A stretch of DNA of 11,233 bases from Leptospirillum sp. (GTDB taxonomy: Bacteria > Nitrospirota > Leptospirillia > Leptospirillales > Leptospirillaceae). Both the position numbers and the translations under genes were made by a program. Each line of letters begins with the position of its first letter. Within the stretch, counting starts at the first letter, position 1. The stretch covers positions 1 through 11,233 of the forward strand of contig DAHWKF010000142.1 in the NCBI GenBank assembly GCA_027343785.1, written 5' to 3'. Shown one piece after another: positions 7,314-11,233 of this stretch. The notes beneath the pieces are model-generated. The model did not search any database, was not told the DNA's origin, and worked only from the letters and a program-made list of their open reading frames with translations.

Positions 7314-8304
7314 ACCGGATCTCCTGACCGCCGAAGAGTTTCCCGAAGAAATTCCAGAGGCCAACATCCTGCGTCCCCAGACGTTTGACCAGTATGTCGG
7401 TCAAAAAGAGGTCATCGACAGCCTCAAGGTCGCCATACAGGCCACCCTTCTGAGACAGGACACCCTTGACCACATTCTTCTTCACGGTCCTCCCGGTCTG
7501 GGAAAAACGACACTGGCCGCCCTGGTGGCCCGGGCCCTGGGAGTCTCCTTCCTGTCTTCCTCCGGGCCGGCCCTGGAAAAAGGCGGAGACCTCGTCGGCA
7601 TCCTGACCCGGATTGCTCCGGGAACGCTTCTTTTTATCGATGAAATCCACAGGCTTCCCCGACCGGTTGAAGAAATCCTGTATTCCGCCATGGAAGACTT
7701 CTCCATCGATGTCGTCTTTGACCGGGGAGCCGCCGCACGGACATTCCGGCACCGCATCCCCCCCTTTACGCTGGTGGGGGCCACGACGCGGGCCGGCTTG
7801 CTCTCCGCCCCCCTCAGGGATCGTTTCGGGATCCAGCGGGATCTGGATTTTTACCATCCGTCCGATCTGGCGCTGATTCTGGAACGTTCCGCGCGCATCC
7901 TGGAGATCGGCATCGACCCGGACGGAGCGCTGGAAATCGGCAGACGTTCCCGGGGAACGCCCCGCATCGCCAACCGTCTTCTGAAAAGGGTCCGGGATTT
8001 TTCCCAGGTGAACGGGCACAGGACCATCACGCGGGATATCGCCCATCTGGCCCTGAAGCTGGAAGGCATCGACGACCGCGGCCTCAACCGCGTCGACCGG
8101 AAGTTCATCGAGACGATCAAGGTCGTCTATAACGGCGGCCCCGTGGGGATCGAGGCCATGGCGGCCACCCTTCAGATGGATCCCGACACCCTGATCGACG
8201 TTGTGGAGCCTTTTTTGCTCAAGGAAGGCTACCTCGCGCGGACGCCGGCCGGACGACGGCTGACAGCGTCCGGCTGGGAAGTCCTTCCGGAAGGGCTGCC
8301 CTAG
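7300..8304 (+). CDS. ruvB: Holliday junction branch migration ATPase RuvB
   Basis: The hexameric AAA+ motor that drives branch migration on RuvA-bound junctions. It has 334 residues, the normal length. Walker A is GPPGLGKT (63-70), Walker B LLFIDE (110-115), sensor 1 lies in LVGATTRAG (158-166), and the arginine finger region is PLRDRFG (171-177). The C-terminal winged-helix domain, containing the typical VEPFLLKEGY and RTPAGR sequences, completes the protein. TTG at 7300 is the start, since AGGAGG (7285-7290) is 9 nt upstream. It lies inside the end of ruvA. The stop is TAG, which shows that TAG is a normal stop codon here. Only one base separates it from the stop of the convergent gene. Confidence 0.97.
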   Translation: MEPNEPDLLTAEEFPEEIPEANILRPQTFDQYVGQKEVIDSLKVAIQATLLRQDTLDHILLHGPPGLGKTTLAALVARALGVSFLSSSGPALEKGGDLVGILTRIAPGTLLFIDEIHRLPRPVEEILYSAMEDFSIDVVFDRGAAARTFRHRIPPFTLVGATTRAGLLSAPLRDRFGIQRDLDFYHPSDLALILERSARILEIGIDPDGALEIGRRSRGTPRIANRLLKRVRDFSQVNGHRTITRDIAHLALKLEGIDDRGLNRVDRKFIETIKVVYNGGPVGIEAMAATLQMDPDTLIDVVEPFLLKEGYLARTPAGRRLTASGWEVLPEGLP

Positions 8305-8305
8305 C

Positions 8306-9031
8306 TCAGGAAGGAGGGGACGATCCGGGTGTCCGGAATTCGTAGGTGACCCCAAATACGACCGGCAAGGTCCACAACGGACCGCTGGAGAGGTTGGAGG
8401 AGCTGCTGGCGAGACCCCTCGTCGAGATCGGACTGTCGATGTAGGTCGCGACGGCTTCTCCATAGAGCGAGAACTGGTCGTTGATCCGGTACATGACCCC
8501 CGCGCCGGCATCCACCGTGAAGGAGACGCTTCCGGCATTCCCGGAATCGGTCGACAGGCTGTTGAACGACGGTCCCAGATCCGCAGCGAAATACGGAATG
8601 ATGCGCCGTTCCACCGCCCTGGGATCCCACAGGGGAACGGTCGCCCCGACCGTGAGCGGCATACCGGAGAGTCCGGAAAATCCCCTGTTGGCCGAAAACG
8701 TCTCATACCCGACGGAAAAACGGAGTCCCAGATGGGGAAGGACATAGGATCCCCAACGGACATGGAACATCATGCCGGTGTTTTCGAGATCGAGAAGGTT
8801 GGTCGACTCCACCGGCTTCCCGTTCAGGACCCCGGTCACGGAACCGCCGAGCAGGAAGGCCGGACCGCCGTCGAATGAAACGCTTTGCCAGCTGAAGGGC
8901 TGGTCGGCCTGGCTTTGGGAAACCCAGGCCAGCGACAGACATCCCGGAACAAGAAAAAGGATCATCCATTTCCGCAGGAAACAAAAAGCGGGGCATCTCC
9001 GGGTCGGTGCGATTACCCAGTCTTGGAACAT
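8306..9031 (-). CDS. Predicted outer-membrane beta-barrel protein (hypothetical)
   Basis: A 241-residue exported protein. The start ATG at 9031 is chosen because GGAG lies 7 nt upstream; an ATG at 9037 is too close to that site. The N-terminus is basic (TRR, RKW). A hydrophobic core (about 23-38) and the SQSQA cleavage site near residue 42 follow, giving a long signal peptide. The mature part alternates short amphipathic strands with Gly, Ser and Asn turns, such as RFSVGYETF, IIPYFAADLG, VDAGAGVMYR, FSLYGEAVATY and VVFGVTYEFR. This matches a roughly 8-10-strand barrel. After the last strand there is a short Pro/Ser tail in place of the usual terminal Phe. It resembles the barrel protein at 236-904 in design rather than in close sequence. 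No specific family or function is recognised. Confidence 0.75.
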   Translation of the reverse strand: MFQDWVIAPTRRCPAFCFLRKWMILFLVPGCLSLAWVSQSQADQPFSWQSVSFDGGPAFLLGGSVTGVLNGKPVESTNLLDLENTGMMFHVRWGSYVLPHLGLRFSVGYETFSANRGFSGLSGMPLTVGATVPLWDPRAVERRIIPYFAADLGPSFNSLSTDSGNAGSVSFTVDAGAGVMYRINDQFSLYGEAVATYIDSPISTRGLASSSSNLSSGPLWTLPVVFGVTYEFRTPGSSPPS

Positions 9032-9177
9032 GATCATTCTCCAGATTTGAGGGTCAGGTGTTCCCGGACAAGGGGATATCTGCTATATTCCGAATCCTAC
9101 CGGAAAGGTCCCCGAACGTAAAGGGAAACCGGCTGGACAATATTGACAGACGGTCTGATTCGCAAGAGAGGGTCCGA

Positions 9178-10014
9178 ATGACGCTGGGCGACCTGTTCTG
9201 GCTTTTTTTCCTGTTCACCATGATGCAGCCCTTAATGGCCCGGAAATTTCTGGAAATGGCCCGGGAACGGGCCCTCCGTCATCTCGAGACCACCCGTGGA
9301 ACCAAGGTGATCGCCATGGTCCACCGGCAGGAAACCATGAACCTGTTGGGCTTTCCCCTCCTTCGGTACATCAATATCGAGGACTCCGAGGAAATCCTCC
9401 GGGCCATCAAGATGACAGACCCGGAAACACCCATCGACCTGATTCTCCACACTCCCGGGGGCCTGGTCCTGGCGTCGACCCAGATCGCCCACGCCCTGTC
9501 GAACCGGAAAGCGCCGGTCACCGTCTTAGTCCCCCATTTCGCCATGTAGGGCGGGACCCTGATCGCCCTTTCCGCAAGCCGGATCGTCATGGACGAAAAC
9601 GCCGTCCTGGGACCGGTCGATCCCCAGCTGGGAGAGTTTCCCGCCGCGTCGATCCTCCGCGTCGTCGAGCAGAAAGACAGAAACGAAATCGACGACAAGA
9701 CCCTCATCCTGGCCGACGTGGCCGAAAAAGCCATCGTCCAGCTGAGGCATTCGCTCGAACGTCTCCTCGGAAAGCGGATGTCCGCTGAAAAGGCCAAACA
9801 GCTGGCGGAGGTCCTGTCCAGCGGACACTTCACCCACGACTACCCGCTGACCTATGAGGAACTCAAATCGTTCGACCTTCCGGTCTCGACCGATGTGCCC
9901 GACGACGTCTACCTTTTCATGCGTCTCTTTCCCCAGCCCAAGCAGGCTGTGCCGTCGGTCAGCTATACCCCGTTCGCCCCGCCTCCCGGACGTTCGGGGG
10001 GTCGTCACCCGTAA
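9178..10014 (+). pseudogene. ClpP-fold membrane serine protease (SDH_sah/DUF114 type) with an in-frame TAG at the active-site serine
   Basis: The frame is continuous across 278 codons apart from one TAG at 9547-9549 (codon 124). Start ATG 9178 has GAGAGGG just upstream and a membrane segment, LGDLFWLFFLFTMM. Family landmarks are VHRQETMNLLGFPLLRYI, then LHTPGGLVLASTQIA, then VPHFAM-stop-GGTLIALSASRIVMD, NAVLGPVDPQLGEFPAASIL, and the C-terminal FTHDYPLT and LPVST. Relatives read PHYAMSGGT here, so the stop replaces the nucleophilic Ser; TCG to TAG is a single change. Everything after the stop is intact, so the lesion is recent, a sequencing error, or a read-through site. Without read-through only a 123-residue membrane-anchored N-terminal fragment is made. 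An ATG at 9589 lacks a ribosome site. A TATATT box lies at 9084-9089, with only a poor -35. Confidence 0.85.
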
Positions 10015-10108
10015 AGGAAACCGGGAAACAGCTTCCAGAGTTTTCCGGATCCCCCAAATCGTCCTGGTAAAACCCTGTTTCGAGAGGCCGCCTTTCAATA
10101 AAGTGACC

Positions 10109-10138
10109 TTGCGTGTTTATACGGAAAATGTGTACACT
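10109..10138 (+). promoter_or_regulatory. Candidate promoter of the vapBC-like module
   Basis: TTGCGT (10109-10114) and TACACT (10133-10138) are separated by 18 bp. The -10 box lies inside the first operator palindrome, so bound antitoxin or the complex would block RNA polymerase. The inferred start is about 10145, some 32 nt before the antitoxin ATG. Confidence 0.45.
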
Positions 10139-10153
10139 TTTTTTGTGTACACA
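10129..10153. promoter_or_regulatory. Twin-palindrome operator of the toxin-antitoxin module
   Basis: TGTGTACAC (10129-10137) and GTGTACACA (10145-10153) form a perfect 9-bp inverted repeat around seven T. Each arm also holds the self-palindrome GTGTACAC. The two palindrome centres are 15 bp apart, about one and a half helical turns. Location directly before the antitoxin ribosome site and over the -10 box is what is expected for autoregulation by a VapB-type antitoxin dimer pair. Confidence 0.65.
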
Positions 10154-10176
10154 TAGAATTCCGGAGGATGATGCCC

Positions 10177-10398
10177 ATGAAAAATATCACTCTGAGTGCA
10201 GATGAAAGCCTGATCGAAGCCGCGCGGGAAAAGGCGCGCTCCGAACATACGACCTTGAACGAAGCTTTCCGGGTATGGCTCAGGGATTATACCCGCCATC
10301 AGGAACAGATCAACGAGGCTTTTCAAGTCATGGATGACTTGCGAGGCACGGTGAAAATTGGCCGAAAATTGACCCGGGAAGAGATGAATGAGCGTTGA
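10177..10398 (+). CDS. VapB-like antitoxin
   Basis: A 73-residue protein in a characteristic layout before a PIN toxin. ATG 10177 is chosen because GGAGG (10163-10167) is 9 nt upstream; in-frame ATGs at 10168 and 10171 are too close to it. A short beta-strand (KNITLSAD) is followed by helices (ESLIEAAREKARSEH, LNEAFRVWLRDYTR), fitting a ribbon-helix-helix DNA-binding N-terminus. The charged C-terminal tail, ending KLTREEMNER, is likely the toxin-neutralising part, disordered until bound. The last 11 bases overlap the toxin gene. It is AT-richer than the neighbouring core genes, which suggests horizontal acquisition. Confidence 0.8.
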   Translation: MKNITLSADESLIEAAREKARSEHTTLNEAFRVWLRDYTRHQEQINEAFQVMDDLRGTVKIGRKLTREEMNER

Positions 10399-10813
10399 AT
10401 GTTTTATCGATACCAATCTTTTTCTTTACCAGATTGAAAATGTTGATAAACGCAAGAGCCATATCGCAGACCAGATTATCAGAAAAGGTATCAGGACAAA
10501 AAACGCCTGCATCAGCTTTCAGGTTGTACAGGAGTGTCTGAATGTTCTTCTCAGAAAAGCCGTTGTACCACTGAATCCGATGGAGGCCAATCGTTATTTC
10601 GACAGCGTCCTGAGCCCCCTTTGGCAAGTCATGCCGAATCATGATTTGTACCACCAAGGAATCGAGATCCAGGCACGATACCGTTTCAGTTTTTACGATT
10701 CACTTATTATCGCCGCTTCCCTGAGTGCAGGCTGCCGGATCCTTTACACGGAAGACATGAAACACGACCAGAAAATCGGAAAATTGACCATCCACAACCC
10801 TTTCCGGGTTTAA
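10388..10813 (+). CDS. VapC-like PIN-domain toxin ribonuclease
   Basis: A 141-residue PIN-domain protein. The conserved acidic residues that bind Mg2+ are present: Asp8 (FIDTNLFLY), Glu49 (VVQECLNV), Asp104 (FYDSLIIAA) and Asp123 (YTEDM). VapC toxins cut tRNA or rRNA and arrest growth when the antitoxin is degraded; that function is inferred from family. The start ATG 10388 lies within the antitoxin end (11-bp overlap), giving coupled, antitoxin-first translation. All catalytic residues are intact, so the toxin is probably active. Codon use and lower GC match the antitoxin and differ from ruvCAB. Confidence 0.92.
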   Translation: MSVECFIDTNLFLYQIENVDKRKSHIADQIIRKGIRTKNACISFQVVQECLNVLLRKAVVPLNPMEANRYFDSVLSPLWQVMPNHDLYHQGIEIQARYRFSFYDSLIIAASLSAGCRILYTEDMKHDQKIGKLTIHNPFRV

Positions 10814-11106
10814 AGCGATGAATGGATCTCCGTCTCCCGATAAACGGCGGGTTTGGCGGGTTTCCGCAATTCCCCCCGGCCCGATCAAGGCTTGGAAGTC
10901 GACAGCACACACACTGGTCCTGGGAGAATCCTGTACCGAGAGGTAGCATCAAAAGACAGTCAGACCGGAGATGGTCAGAAGTTATCCGGTCCAAAAACCT
11001 GCTAGCTCTTGTAGCCATTTCAACCCGCTTTTTCCTGATCTAGGGGAGACAACTTTTAAACACCTGTCCGAGCATTATGGAATGGCACGGGCAAGGAGAC
11101 AATTTG
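10814..11106. other. Intergenic region, no convincing gene
   Basis: About 290 bp between the toxin and the next gene. A 73-codon frame at 10822-11043 exists, but it lacks a ribosome site and recognisable motifs, so I do not call it. The only structure seen is the dyad at 10963-10991. No tRNA features are visible. Confidence 0.5.
10963..10991. repeat. Inverted repeat GACCGGA / TCCGGTC
   Basis: Perfect 7-bp arms (10963-10969 and 10985-10991) enclose 15 bases. No U tract follows directly on either strand, so terminator function is doubtful. It could be an operator for the downstream gene or a chance dyad. Confidence 0.35.
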
Positions 11107-11233
11107 GTGACAAAGGAAAACCCGGGATACATGCATCTCCAGGAATCCTCCGGAAAAAATCCTGCCTCCCGGGGAGATGCCGGCCTGATCACCCTCATTG
11201 TCAGCATCGCCGCCCTGATTTTTTCCCTGGGAA
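11107..11233 (+). CDS. Start of a putative membrane protein, cut by the window end
   Basis: The frame opens at GTG 11107 with AAGGAGA (11093-11099) 7 nt upstream and runs to the end of the window without a stop (42 codons). About 25 polar residues (beginning MTKENPGYMHLQ) precede a hydrophobic stretch, LITLIVSIAALIFSLG, which fits a transmembrane helix with a cytoplasmic N-terminus. An internal ATG at 11131 is a possible alternative start. The family cannot be recognised from this fragment. Confidence 0.6.
   Translation, partial: MTKENPGYMHLQESSGKNPASRGDAGLITLIVSIAALIFSLG

Noticed and set aside
8283..8294. Palindrome CCTTCCGGAAGG near the end of ruvB
   Set aside because: It lies inside the coding region, has no T tract on either side, and CCGGAA-type words are frequent throughout this genome, so it is probably a codon-usage coincidence.
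7024..8763. Minus-strand open frame (579 codons) across ruvB and the barrel gene
   Set aside because: It overlaps two well-supported genes in another frame and shows no domain or ribosome site.
9149..9159. Small dyad CAGAC-G-GTCTG before the protease start
   Set aside because: Five-base arms occur often by chance, and no promoter elements are well placed around it.
10021..10048. Imperfect hairpin CCGGGAAAC / GTTTTCCGG just after the broken protease gene
   Set aside because: The position suits a terminator, but one pair is a wobble, the loop is 10 nt, and no U tract follows, so it is too weak to call.
10822..11043. 73-codon plus-strand frame after the toxin gene
   Set aside because: No ribosome site, no recognisable motif, and composition unlike a real protein; treated as noncoding.

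Overview
The window looks like chromosomal DNA from a GC-rich, Gram-negative (diderm) bacterium. Two predicted small outer-membrane beta-barrel proteins with signal peptides and a periplasmic-type DegP/DegQ protease show that there is an outer membrane. Start codons include ATG, GTG and TTG. The gene set and base composition would fit a Nitrospirota/Leptospirillum-like chemolithotroph or a deep proteobacterial lineage, but nothing in the window fixes the taxonomy; this is a guess.

Layout. (1) 1-1807, mostly minus strand: a possible IS200/IS605-type end hairpin (86-127), a strong Rho-independent terminator (139-182), a beta-barrel outer-membrane protein (236-904), a 219-bp leader with a perfect TGTGA-N6-TCACA CRP-type palindrome, and a HAD hydrolase (1124-1807). 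(2) 1937-8304, plus strand: a seven-gene run, tightly packed except for a 66-nt gap before the protease. It encodes a gamma-carbonic anhydrase-like protein, a membrane sensor histidine kinase, a single-domain response regulator, a two-PDZ Do-family serine protease, then ruvC-ruvA-ruvB. Most junctions overlap or nearly touch, which implies translational coupling. A good sigma70-like promoter lies just upstream. (3) 8306-9031, minus strand: a second predicted beta-barrel protein that converges on ruvB with one base between the stops. (4) 9178-10014, plus strand: a membrane-anchored ClpP-fold serine protease of the SDH_sah/DUF114 type whose frame is interrupted by a single TAG exactly at the expected catalytic serine. 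(5) 10109-10813: an AT-richer VapBC-like toxin-antitoxin module with twin GTGTACAC operator palindromes overlapping its promoter. (6) 10814-11106: about 290 bp without a convincing gene, then the start of a membrane protein that runs off the window.

How it fits together. RuvA, RuvB and RuvC form the complete Holliday-junction branch-migration and resolution machine. The upstream genes are envelope- and signalling-related (sensor kinase, receiver, protease) and may share a transcript with it. Most of the window is ordinary core genome. The points most worth attention are the amber codon at the protease active site, the CRP-like site in front of the outer-membrane protein gene, and the palindromic TA operator. 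I did not see a convincing wholly new system.
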